Below, in pieces: positions 1 to 6,111 of a stretch of 6,474 bases of DNA. Source of the DNA: an uncultured Shinella sp. (lineage in GTDB: Bacteria > Pseudomonadota > Alphaproteobacteria > Rhizobiales > Rhizobiaceae). The notes beneath the pieces were generated by a model, which ran no database searches, had not been told where the DNA came from, and saw only the letters and a list, made by a program, of their open reading frames with translations. Made by a program: the position numbers and the translations under genes. The stretch lies in NCBI GenBank assembly GCA_946481465.1, contig CAMLOC010000223.1, forward strand, positions 1-6,474. The letters are read 5' to 3'. Every line of letters begins with the position of its first letter. The first letter of the stretch is position 1.

Positions 1-95
1 GCCTCGCCGGTGAGAGCAAGCAGCAAAGCACCGAGGACGGCGGCGAACCGCAGCGCGCCGCGCCTCGATCCGGCAGTGGGAATAGCCTGTTCCAT
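1..95 (-). CDS. N-terminus of a membrane protein, cut by the window edge
   Basis: Only the first 31 codons are visible. Translation starts MEQAIPTAGSRRGALRF and continues into a hydrophobic stretch (about residues 17-29, rich in Ala, Leu and Val) preceded by arginines. This fits a first membrane helix or an uncleaved signal anchor with a positive cytoplasmic side. The ATG lies 12 bases after the stop of the co-polymerase gene, and a GAGG ribosome binding site (106-109 on the plus strand) overlaps that stop codon, so the two genes are very probably co-transcribed and perhaps coupled. In exopolysaccharide loci the gene after an ExoP-type co-polymerase is often an O-antigen ligase or polymerase (Wzy/ExoQ type) with many membrane helices. 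That identity is a guess from position; the visible residues show only a membrane segment. Confidence 0.6.
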   Translation of the reverse strand, partial: MEQAIPTAGSRRGALRFAAVLGALLLALTGE

Positions 96-107
96 CTGTT
101 TCAAGCC

Positions 108-2273
108 TCACAATCCCGCAATCGACGGCATGTCGACGGATGTATCGCTTCGTTTCCTGCTTTCGTTCGCGGCGTAAAGATCCGCCGTCGTGCTCGCTCG
201 CCGGTTCAGCGTGCTGCGCGCGGCCTCGTTGACCACGATGCCGTCGACAGCGACGCCGGCCACCGCCAGCTTGCGCAGCGCCGCAGTGGTCTGCAAAGGC
301 TCCCCGCCGGCGGGAATGACAAGGACCGTCGTGCCGACCAGCGCCGACACGAGCAGCGCGCCCGATCCGCTCGACACCGCCACGGAATCGACGACGACGG
401 CGTCGTAATTGCGCTTGAGCGTGGTGAGCAGCTTGGCAAAGGCCTCATGGCCGAGAACATGCTCGACCGGCCCTTCCGCCACGCCCGCGCAGACGAGATC
501 GACGCCGGAGGCATCGCAGCGCACCACATCGTCGAGCGACGTGCCGTCCCGCCCCGCGACGAGATCGACGACGGTGCGGACCGGCTGGATCGAAAATTCC
601 CGTGCCACCGCCGGAGCGCAGAGGTTCGCCTCCAGCAGCACGGTGCGCAGGCCCGTCGCGGCCAGCGAGCGGGCAAGGCAGGCGGCGATGAACGTCTTGC
701 CCTCGCGCGGCCCGGCCGAGGTGACGGCAACCGTCAGCACATCGCCCGTGCGGGCGGACAGTCTCAGGCGCCCCTGAAGATCGGCGACGGCATGGGCGAA
801 GGGCGCATTGCCCTGGCAGATCAGCTTGGCGATGCCCGAACGCTGGTGCTGCGACACTTCCGGAATGCGCCCGATGATCGGCACGCCCGCAGCCCCCTCA
901 TCGGGATGCGCGCGACGCAGGAGGAGCGAGCGCAGTTCGAGAAGGACAGTAATGAACAGCCCTGCGGCAAGACCGAGCACACCCCCGCCGAGCAGCCAGG
1001 CCGAGCCATCCGGGCTCGTGCGCGAGGAGGAAGGCATCGCCCGCGAAATGATCCGGGCCTCTGCCATGGCAATGCCGTCCTGCTCGATCGTCTGCTTGTA
1101 GCGGGCGAGATAGCTTTCATAGATCGCGCGGTTGGCGCTCGCCTCGCGGTCGAGCTGGTCGGCCTGGACGATCGCCCCGTTGGCGGCGGACATTTCCTTC
1201 TGCATCTGCCTGAGGCTCGCTTCCAGCCCGGCCTGCTGGCGCTTGGAGACCTCGATCTCGTTGCGCAGGCTCTCGACGATCTGCGAAACCTCCACCGAAA
1301 TCTGCGCCTGGATCGTTTCGAGCTGCGACGTCAGTTCGGGGATTTGCGGGTTCTTCACCGCGCCGCTTTCGCTGATCGTCGCAAGCGCGCGCTTGAGGCG
1401 CGCTTCTTCCGTGCGCAATTGCTGGATCGCCGCCGAATTCAGGACTTCCGAAAGGGCAAGGCTGCTTTCGCCCTCGGAGACGTCGAGTGCGGTTTCGAGC
1501 CGTGCGGTAGCGCCGGCGACCTGCGCCCTGAGTTTTGCCAGTTCCGTGTTGAGGCCGCCGATCTGCTGCGACAGCAGCGTCGTGCCGTCCGATTTGACGA
1601 TGCCGGATTTCTCGCGGAAGGCTGTGGCGGCGTGTTCGGAACGCTCCAGCTCGCTGCGCAGGCTGACGAGGCGCGTGCCGAGCCAGTCGCTGACATGCCG
1701 CGTCGCCGTCGTCTGCACATCCACCTGGTAGTCGATGTAGGCTTCCGCATAGGCATTGGCGGCAACGGCGACGAAATCCGGATTGATGCCGGTGAACGAG
1801 ATATAGATCGTATAGGACCGCCCGTCATTGTTGACGCGCACGCCCGACAGGAGCTGTTCGAGCAGGACGCGGTCATCGATGGCCGGATGGGCCGTCGATT
1901 TTGCGTTGGCGCCCGCCTCCCCGGTCAGGCCCAGCCCCCTGGCGACATCCACGCCCGCCTTCCGCAGCAACAGCAGGACCTTTTCGCCCATGGAGCGCGA
2001 GGTCATGACGTCGATCTCGGTGCGCAGCGCCGGACTTTCCTGCGGCAGGGGCGAGATGACCGATTCCGTCGGAAGCGCCTGGAACTTGCGCACGTCGAGC
2101 GCCAGAACCGCCTCGGAGACGTAGCGCGGCGTCTGGTCGAGATAGCCGACCGTCGCGGCGGCAAGGCCCGCCGCGACGCAGGCAAGGATCAGCCATTTGC
2201 GATTCAAGATAGCCGCTATCGCCCGAGGAACGGCAAGTTCCTCGGAGAAGCCCGGGTTCCCCGACACGATCAT
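108..2273 (-). CDS. ExoP/Wzz-type polysaccharide co-polymerase with BY-kinase-like ATPase domain
   Basis: The protein has 721 residues and the PCP-2a layout. It has a first membrane helix at about residues 27-45, a Wzz-type periplasmic N-terminal part, then a long Gln/Glu/Lys/Arg-rich coiled coil (about 200-400). A Pro/Ser-rich stretch (about 412-422) leads into a second membrane helix (about 425-447), followed by a cytoplasmic P-loop domain (about 490-690). Family role: it sits in the inner membrane and controls chain length and export of a Wzx/Wzy-assembled polysaccharide. Walker A is intact (GPREGKT, 521-527). Walker A' reads LLEANLC (546-552), with Glu and Asn where BY-kinases carry two Asp. 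Walker B keeps Asp629 (VVVDS) but lacks the usual TPP. The C-terminus has only Tyr700, not a tyrosine cluster. It may therefore bind ATP without acting as a tyrosine kinase. The ATG at 2273 is chosen because of its Shine-Dalgarno site and the preceding gene's stop 23 bases upstream. ExoP of Sinorhizobium is of similar size. Confidence 0.93.
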   Translation of the reverse strand: MIVSGNPGFSEELAVPRAIAAILNRKWLILACVAAGLAAATVGYLDQTPRYVSEAVLALDVRKFQALPTESVISPLPQESPALRTEIDVMTSRSMGEKVLLLLRKAGVDVARGLGLTGEAGANAKSTAHPAIDDRVLLEQLLSGVRVNNDGRSYTIYISFTGINPDFVAVAANAYAEAYIDYQVDVQTTATRHVSDWLGTRLVSLRSELERSEHAATAFREKSGIVKSDGTTLLSQQIGGLNTELAKLRAQVAGATARLETALDVSEGESSLALSEVLNSAAIQQLRTEEARLKRALATISESGAVKNPQIPELTSQLETIQAQISVEVSQIVESLRNEIEVSKRQQAGLEASLRQMQKEMSAANGAIVQADQLDREASANRAIYESYLARYKQTIEQDGIAMAEARIISRAMPSSSRTSPDGSAWLLGGGVLGLAAGLFITVLLELRSLLLRRAHPDEGAAGVPIIGRIPEVSQHQRSGIAKLICQGNAPFAHAVADLQGRLRLSARTGDVLTVAVTSAGPREGKTFIAACLARSLAATGLRTVLLEANLCAPAVAREFSIQPVRTVVDLVAGRDGTSLDDVVRCDASGVDLVCAGVAEGPVEHVLGHEAFAKLLTTLKRNYDAVVVDSVAVSSGSGALLVSALVGTTVLVIPAGGEPLQTTAALRKLAVAGVAVDGIVVNEAARSTLNRRASTTADLYAANESRKRSDTSVDMPSIAGL

Positions 2274-2280
2274 GACACAC

Positions 2281-2285
2281 GTCCT
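2281..2285 (-). promoter_or_regulatory. Ribosome binding site fixing the co-polymerase start
   Basis: AGGAC on the minus strand lies 7 bases before the ATG at 2273. The same frame stays open for more than 600 bases upstream, through the regulator gene. This site, and the fact that protein-like sequence begins only at MIVSGNPGF, sets the real start here. Confidence 0.65.
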
Positions 2286-2296
2286 GTTGCGGGGCG

Positions 2297-3094
2297 CTAG
2301 ACCCCTGCGAGATGGCGCCCGGCGTTGGGCAGGAGTTCGCCAACCTTGCAGGCGACCTCCGTGCGGTTTGTGGCGCCAAGCTTCTTCATGATGTTGCGAA
2401 TATGGACCTTGACGGTGCTTTCGCACAGATTGAGTTCGCGGGCGATCATCTTGTTCGCCTTGCCGCGACGCAATGCCTCCGCCACGGCCGTCTGGCGCAC
2501 GGTGAAAGCAGAGCGGACCGCCTTGCGGGCGGCAAAGCCGCCGAGCAGGCCCCGCATCGCGAGAACGCTGCTGGCCGGCACGAACTGGCCCCCGGCAATC
2601 GCCAGCCCGATCGCCTCGATGCACACATCGACATCGACGGAACTGGGAATGAAACCGTGCACGCCGAGATCGATGGCCTGCAGAACGTGGTCGAGGGTCT
2701 GGCTGTTGGAGAGCACCACGACCGGCACCGGCTCCAGCGTCGTCACCAATTGGGTGATCTCCTGCCGGATCGCCGTATCCGTGATGTCGGTGCTGCCGAT
2801 ATTGATGATCGCGACACGCAGGGTGCCGAGCGTCGCCTTGCATTGTTGCCAGCTTGCAAGACTGGAAAACGTAAAGATACTGATACCGATATGATGCGAA
2901 ACAAGACTGTTTGCGAGGCATTCCCTGTCTAGATTGCGCTTGTCGAATATAGCCAGGTAATCATTTGCTGCGTACCTTTGTGGTGGATCTTCAACCCGCT
3001 CGTTCACGGCTTCCCGCCGCTCGACGCCGAGCGAGTTCCGCGATCGAAAGATATCGATTGACTGCCTCTCAAAACTTTGTTCGTCTTTCGCCAT
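2297..3094 (-). CDS. LuxR-family transcriptional regulator with atypical receiver domain
   Basis: This is a 265-residue DNA-binding regulator. Residues 1-44 are a polar extension without recognisable domain. Residues 46-165 resemble a response-regulator receiver. The first strand reads LAIFDKRNLDRECL, close to the usual acidic start (Asp51 kept). The strand that should carry the phospho-acceptor reads VAIINIGS, with Asn98 at the expected Asp position. VVVLSNS (125-131) keeps the Ser/Thr switch position, but GVHGFIPSS has no Lys where receivers have one. A LuxR-type helix-turn-helix follows at about 196-257, with the hallmark series NKMIARELNL, ESTVKVHIRNIMKKL and NRTE. The ATG at 3094 has a strong GAGGGG site (3100-3105) 5 bases upstream. 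It ends 23 bases before the co-polymerase gene, so the two are probably co-transcribed and it likely controls this polysaccharide locus (inference). Its first ~230 bases are visibly more AT-rich than the rest. Confidence 0.9.
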   Translation of the reverse strand: MAKDEQSFERQSIDIFRSRNSLGVERREAVNERVEDPPQRYAANDYLAIFDKRNLDRECLANSLVSHHIGISIFTFSSLASWQQCKATLGTLRVAIINIGSTDITDTAIRQEITQLVTTLEPVPVVVLSNSQTLDHVLQAIDLGVHGFIPSSVDVDVCIEAIGLAIAGGQFVPASSVLAMRGLLGGFAARKAVRSAFTVRQTAVAEALRRGKANKMIARELNLCESTVKVHIRNIMKKLGATNRTEVACKVGELLPNAGRHLAGV

Positions 3095-3135
3095 GACAAC
3101 CCCTCACTATTCTCGGTTCGATATATTTGTCCTGC

Positions 3136-3164
3136 TCTGACGTAACTCCGGCATATTTTTTCAA
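3136..3164 (-). promoter_or_regulatory. TTGAAA-N17-GTCAGA motif, copy 1
   Basis: On the minus strand TTGAAA is followed by exactly 17 bases and then GTCAGA, ending 41 bases before the regulator's ATG. The same two hexamers with the same spacing occur on the plus strand at 6021-6049, pointing at the epimerase gene. The spacing suits a two-part promoter or operator, but GTCAGA is not a normal sigma-70 minus 10 box. It could be chance. Confidence 0.25.
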
Positions 3165-3174
3165 GCTTTATTAG

Positions 3175-3182
3175 CGTTAACG
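3175..3182. repeat. Small palindrome CGTTAACG
   Basis: This is a perfect 8-base palindrome inside AT-rich intergenic DNA. It extends to 12 bases (AGCGTTAACGTT) with one mismatched pair. It lies about 20 bases past the deacetylase stop and about 80 bases upstream of the regulator start. It could be an operator half-site pair, but it is short enough to be fortuitous. Confidence 0.2.
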
Positions 3183-3202
3183 TTTCACACCAGCAAATCA
3201 AT

Positions 3203-3856
3203 CTACGTGATCGCCAGTTTTCTTGCCGTGAAAGCCTCCGCGAAGAACGAGGGCGACCGGCACTCCATTCCGCGGATGCGGGCAAGCCCCCGGAAAACAT
3301 CCGCATGAAACCAGTCCTTTGATCTCTGCGTCGCAAAATGCTCCATGAGCAGATCGATCTTCCGCTCGATCATTCCCGGCAGGAGCGGCACGTAGGTATT
3401 GCGCTCGCAAAGGTCGCCGTCCCATTTCGGGATCTCGTATTCCAGTACGAAATGATCGCGAAAGACATTCGTGGTCAGCGCATTCAATTCGCGATGATCC
3501 TGGTGGGCATCGAGGCGGCTGTGCGTGAAAATCACGTCCGGCTCCGCCCGGCCGCGCAGGCCGAGGAGGAATTGCTTGATCTCCCGGCTCTGGCTTGGGA
3601 AATAGCTGTCCTCGAAGGTGCAGACCTCCACCGTCGTGGCCGCCGCCCCCTTCAGGAAAGCCGCGGCCGACCGGCGCGTCTCGGCCGCCCGCTCGGGCGT
3701 CCCGCTCATCACGCACCAGTGGACGTCGAGTTTCACGCCGGCTGCGATGAGCCCCAGGATCGTGCCGCCGACGCCGATCTCGATGTCGTCGGCATGGGCG
3801 CCGAGGCAAAGGATCCTCAACGGTTGCCCGACCGCGGCCATCGACAGCGCTTTCAT
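3203..3856 (-). CDS. PIG-L family (LmbE-like) deacetylase
   Basis: The protein has 217 residues from the start MKALSMAAVGQPLRILCLG. PIG-L/LmbE enzymes are zinc-dependent hydrolases that remove acetyl groups from N-acetylated sugars such as GlcNAc conjugates. Two family motifs are present. GAHADDIEIGVGGT (19-32) has the metal-binding His21 and Asp24 of the AHPDDE signature, with Ala in place of Pro. THSRLDAHQDHR (111-122) has the second His/Asp cluster (His112, Asp116, His118, Asp120, His121). There is no signal peptide or membrane helix, so it acts in the cytoplasm. The frame is open to an ATG at 3913, but the ATG at 3856 is preferred: it forms an ATGA overlap with the nucleotidyltransferase stop, and the extra 19 residues are unlike the family. 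The upstream AAGGG is distant, so translation probably depends on coupling. The context points to trimming of a nucleotide sugar or lipid-linked sugar for polysaccharide assembly; the true substrate is unknown. Confidence 0.92.
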   Translation of the reverse strand: MKALSMAAVGQPLRILCLGAHADDIEIGVGGTILGLIAAGVKLDVHWCVMSGTPERAAETRRSAAAFLKGAAATTVEVCTFEDSYFPSQSREIKQFLLGLRGRAEPDVIFTHSRLDAHQDHRELNALTTNVFRDHFVLEYEIPKWDGDLCERNTYVPLLPGMIERKIDLLMEHFATQRSKDWFHADVFRGLARIRGMECRSPSFFAEAFTARKLAIT

Positions 3857-4662
3857 GAGCGGCCAGCCCTTCGAAGGCTGGAAACCTGCCCGCCCGGCAC
3901 GCGGCGCACCCACGGCAACTCGCCGCGCTCGACCATTTCCTCCAGCATCTGCCAGTCGCGCAGCGTATCCATCGACCGCCAGAAGCCTTCATGCTTGTAG
4001 GCCATCAGCATGTCGTCCTTGATGAGCCGCGCGAAGGGTTCGAGCACCAGCTCCTCGCCTTCGCGCATGTAGTCGAAGATCTCGCTCTTCATCAGGAAGT
4101 AGCCGCCGTTGATCCAGATCTCGGACGTATCGGAGGAGCGGAACTCCACCACGCGACCCGACCCGTCGATATCGGCGAGGTGATAGGTCAGCGGCGGCCT
4201 GACCGCGAGGAAGCAGGCGATCTTGCCGCTGGCCTCGAAGCGGGCGACCATGTCGTCAAGATCGACATCGGTCAGGCCGTCGCTGTAGTTGGCGAGGAAC
4301 ATTCGCTCACCCCTGACGTGCTCGCGCACGGCCCACAGGCGCTCACCGATATTACGCCAGATGCCTGTGTCGATCAGGGCGACGCGCCACTGCTCCTGGA
4401 CCTCGCCAAGAAGTTCGACCCGCTCGCCCGAGACCACGCAGTCGGAGAAGGTTTGCGGGCGGCAGTTCAGGAAGAAGCCCTTGATCACATCCGCCTTGTA
4501 GCCGAGGCAGAGCGTGAAATCGTCATGGCCGTAGGATGCATAATACTGCATCACATGGCGCAGGATCGGCTGCGTGCCGAGCGGGATCATGGGCTTCGGG
4601 ATGCTTTCGGAATATTCGCGGATGCGCGTTCCCCGGCCACCGCAGAAAAGCACGACTTTCAT
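3853..4662 (-). CDS. RfbF-like sugar-1-phosphate nucleotidyltransferase
   Basis: The protein has 269 residues, close to the ~257 of glucose-1-phosphate cytidylyltransferase (RfbF). The nucleotide-binding start MKVVLFCGGRGTRIRE carries G-G-x-G-T-R (8-13), followed by PKPM (22-25). YSDGL (126-130) gives the metal-binding Asp128. WINGGYF (183-189) and GFWRSMDTLRD (226-236) match two hallmark stretches of RfbF. The expected activity is sugar-1-phosphate + CTP (or another NTP) giving NDP-sugar + pyrophosphate, in the cytoplasm. The middle (around 157-170, LTYHLADIDG) departs from the RfbF consensus, so nucleotide and sugar choice are uncertain. The start at 4662 overlaps the methyltransferase stop as ATGA and has GGAGG 7 bases upstream. 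The open frame further upstream, to 4920, is only an antisense-like reading of the methyltransferase gene. The 3' end overlaps the deacetylase start by 4 bases. Confidence 0.9.
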   Translation of the reverse strand: MKVVLFCGGRGTRIREYSESIPKPMIPLGTQPILRHVMQYYASYGHDDFTLCLGYKADVIKGFFLNCRPQTFSDCVVSGERVELLGEVQEQWRVALIDTGIWRNIGERLWAVREHVRGERMFLANYSDGLTDVDLDDMVARFEASGKIACFLAVRPPLTYHLADIDGSGRVVEFRSSDTSEIWINGGYFLMKSEIFDYMREGEELVLEPFARLIKDDMLMAYKHEGFWRSMDTLRDWQMLEEMVERGELPWVRRVPGGQVSSLRRAGRS

Positions 4663-5954
4663 GACCAGGCCTCCGAGGGATCGACGATGCTGACATCGGG
4701 AATGGGGACGATGAATTTCGCACCCCAGTCGCCGACATGGCGCATCTGGGCGACGATCTCGTCCTTCAGGTTCCAGGGCAGGATGAGGATGTAATCCGGC
4801 TTGTGCCGGTCGATCGCGTCGACGGGCAGGATGGGAATGTGCATGCCCGGCGTGTAGCGGCCATGCTTGTAGGGATTGCGGTCGACGGTGAAATCCAGGA
4901 AATCCGTGCCGATGCCGCAATAGTTGAGCAGCGTGTTGCCCTTGCCCGGCGCGCCGTAGCCGCAGATCCGCCCGCCCCGCTCCTTCACGCCGATGAGGAA
5001 GGACAGGAGGTTGCGCTTGGCCTTGCGGGCCCTTTCGGCAAAGGACGTATAGGCCTCGACGGTGTGCAGGCCATCGCGCCGTTCCCGGCCCAGGAGCTCG
5101 GCCACGCGGGGGCTGGTCACGCCGCGCGCGCCGGCATGGCCGAGATAGACCCGCAGCGAACCGCCATGGGTCGGCAGCTCCTCGACGTCGAACACTTCGA
5201 GGCCATGCAGCCGCGCGGCGATCTGCACCGTGATCAGCGAGAAATAGGAAAAATGCTCGTGGTAGATCGTGTCGAACTGGTTATACGCCATCAGCGTCGC
5301 GACATGCGGAAACTCCAGCGTCACCACGCCGAGCGGCTTGAGGGCGCGCTTCATGCCGGCGAGAAAGTCGTTGAGGTCGGGCACCTGCGCCAGCACGTTG
5401 TTGCCGACGATCAGGTCTGCCGTCTCGTGGGCCGCCACCATCTCTTCGGCCAGACGCTGCCCGAAGAACGCGATCCTGGTCGGCACGTTGCGGGCGATGG
5501 CGGCCTTGGCCACATTGGCGGCCGGCTCGATGCCGAGCACGGGAACGCCGCGCGCGACGAAATGCTGAAGCAGGTAGCCGTCATTGCTGGCGACCTCCAC
5601 GACGAAACTGTCACGGCCGAGGCCGAACCGGTCGATCATCTCTTCGCAGTAGCGTTTGGCATGCGCGACCCAGCTCGTGGAGTAGGACGAGAAATAGGCA
5701 TACTCCTCGAAGATGCTTTCGCGGCTTACATACTCCTCCAACTGGACGAGCATGCATTCTTCGCAAACGCGCACATGCAGCGGATAGTATTCTTCCATGC
5801 GGCCGAGGTCGCTTTCCTGGCGAAAGCTCTCGCACGGCGGCGACATGCCGAGATCAACGACAGTATGCCTCAGCGACGTTCCGCATAAGCGGCAAGTCGG
5901 CTTCAGGGAAAGATCGGACGAATAGGCAAGCGAAGGACTGATCTGAGAGTTCAT
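4659..5954 (-). CDS. TylC3-type SAM-dependent sugar C-methyltransferase
   Basis: The protein has 431 residues and the three-part layout of NDP-sugar C-methyltransferases (TylC3, TcaB9, KijD1). An N-terminal zinc-binding domain has CRLC (21-24) paired with CEEC (64-67). A central SAM-binding domain has VVEVASNDGYLL (118-129) as the glycine-containing loop. A C-terminal domain has GYGAPGKGNTLLNYCG (332-347), where the family usually reads GAPAKGN. YHEHFSYFS (231-239) matches the active-site His/Glu stretch of the family. These enzymes add a methyl group, usually at C3, to a keto deoxysugar attached to dTDP or another nucleotide, giving a branched sugar. The ATG at 5954 has GGAGA (5961-5965) 6 bases upstream and is the first gene after the divergent promoter region. 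It overlaps the nucleotidyltransferase by 4 bases. That the product is a polysaccharide sugar is inferred from the neighbours; the exact sugar cannot be read from sequence. Confidence 0.92.
   Translation of the reverse strand: MNSQISPSLAYSSDLSLKPTCRLCGTSLRHTVVDLGMSPPCESFRQESDLGRMEEYYPLHVRVCEECMLVQLEEYVSRESIFEEYAYFSSYSTSWVAHAKRYCEEMIDRFGLGRDSFVVEVASNDGYLLQHFVARGVPVLGIEPAANVAKAAIARNVPTRIAFFGQRLAEEMVAAHETADLIVGNNVLAQVPDLNDFLAGMKRALKPLGVVTLEFPHVATLMAYNQFDTIYHEHFSYFSLITVQIAARLHGLEVFDVEELPTHGGSLRVYLGHAGARGVTSPRVAELLGRERRDGLHTVEAYTSFAERARKAKRNLLSFLIGVKERGGRICGYGAPGKGNTLLNYCGIGTDFLDFTVDRNPYKHGRYTPGMHIPILPVDAIDRHKPDYILILPWNLKDEIVAQMRHVGDWGAKFIVPIPDVSIVDPSEAWS
4670..4674 (-). promoter_or_regulatory. 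Ribosome binding site fixing the nucleotidyltransferase start
   Basis: GGAGG on the minus strand lies inside the last codons of the methyltransferase gene, 7 bases before the ATG at 4662. It supports the 269-residue start at the ATGA junction over the longer frame beginning at 4920. Confidence 0.7.
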
Positions 5955-6013
5955 CTACCGTCTCCACAGCACAGTTCGTTCGGACCTTCACGAAGATCCG
6001 AGCAGGGATAAGT

Positions 6014-6026
6014 TTTCAAATTGAAA
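6014..6026. repeat. Inverted repeat TTTCAA-A-TTGAAA, candidate operator
   Basis: The two 6-base arms match perfectly with a single central base. The element lies 60 bases upstream of the methyltransferase ATG, where a repressor or activator could govern that gene or both divergent genes. Compact AT-rich dyads like this are typical of dimeric regulator sites; which protein binds is unknown. Confidence 0.4.
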
Positions 6027-6049
6027 TCGTTTCTTGGCCCACTGTCAGA
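6021..6049 (+). promoter_or_regulatory. TTGAAA-N17-GTCAGA motif, copy 2
   Basis: TTGAAA is the right arm of the 13-base inverted repeat, and GTCAGA follows after exactly 17 bases. It points towards the epimerase gene, whose ATG is 191 bases downstream. It matches copy 1 upstream of the LuxR-type regulator in both hexamers and in spacing. Confidence 0.25.
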
Positions 6050-6111
6050 TTAGGCGAGCAACCACACACTTACGATACTGCCATGCGAACACGCCCCCTG
6101 TCTGAAAGGCG
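6042..6111 (+). repeat. Imperfect direct repeat CTGTC-N4/5-AGGCG
   Basis: CTGTCAGATTAGGCG at 6042-6056 and CTGTCTGAAAGGCG at 6098-6111 share both ends and start 56 bases apart, between five and six DNA turns. The second copy overlaps the ACGCC/GGCGT dyad. This could be a pair of regulator sites or a coincidence. Confidence 0.2.

Larger units (their letters stand above)
3095..3202 (-). promoter_or_regulatory. AT-rich leader region before the LuxR-type regulator, probable promoter
   Basis: This 108-base gap is clearly AT-rich compared with the flanking genes and separates the sugar cassette from the regulator/co-polymerase pair. It is the likely site of a secondary promoter. It holds the palindrome CGTTAACG (3175-3182), an AAGCTT palindrome, and a TTGAAA (minus strand, 3164-3159) followed after 17 bases by GTCAGA (3141-3136). 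No good match to a sigma-70 minus 10 box at the right spacing was found; AAATATATC near 3119-3127 is AT-rich but lacks a partner. No hairpin followed by a T-run on the minus strand is visible, so transcription from the cassette may read through into the regulator. Confidence 0.45.

Noticed and set aside
447..2300. 617-codon open frame on the plus strand opposite the co-polymerase gene
   Set aside because: It lies antisense to a clearly recognised protein, its product is Arg/Gly/Asp/Ala-rich with no domain pattern, and long antisense frames are expected in GC-rich coding DNA.
2274..2921. Upstream extension of the co-polymerase frame giving 937 residues
   Set aside because: The added 216 residues are the regulator gene read in another frame, rich in Arg/His/Gly and unlike any Wzz protein. 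A good ribosome binding site and the family-like start are at 2273.
2312..2932. Plus-strand open frames of 189-206 codons opposite the regulator gene
   Set aside because: They are antisense to a confidently identified LuxR-type gene, without plausible domains or ribosome binding sites.
3151..3170. T-run with AAGCTT as a possible terminator of the deacetylase operon
   Set aside because: The T-run is on the plus strand, so the minus-strand transcript has an A-run there, and no GC-rich hairpin precedes it.
3857..3913. Earlier start (19 more residues) for the deacetylase
   Set aside because: It would overlap the nucleotidyltransferase by about 60 bases and adds a segment before the first family strand. 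The ATGA junction at 3856 is the better start.
4663..4920. Upstream extension of the nucleotidyltransferase to 355 residues
   Set aside because: The extra part is an out-of-frame reading of the methyltransferase gene. The nucleotide-binding motif begins right at MKVVLFCGG with a GGAGG site upstream.
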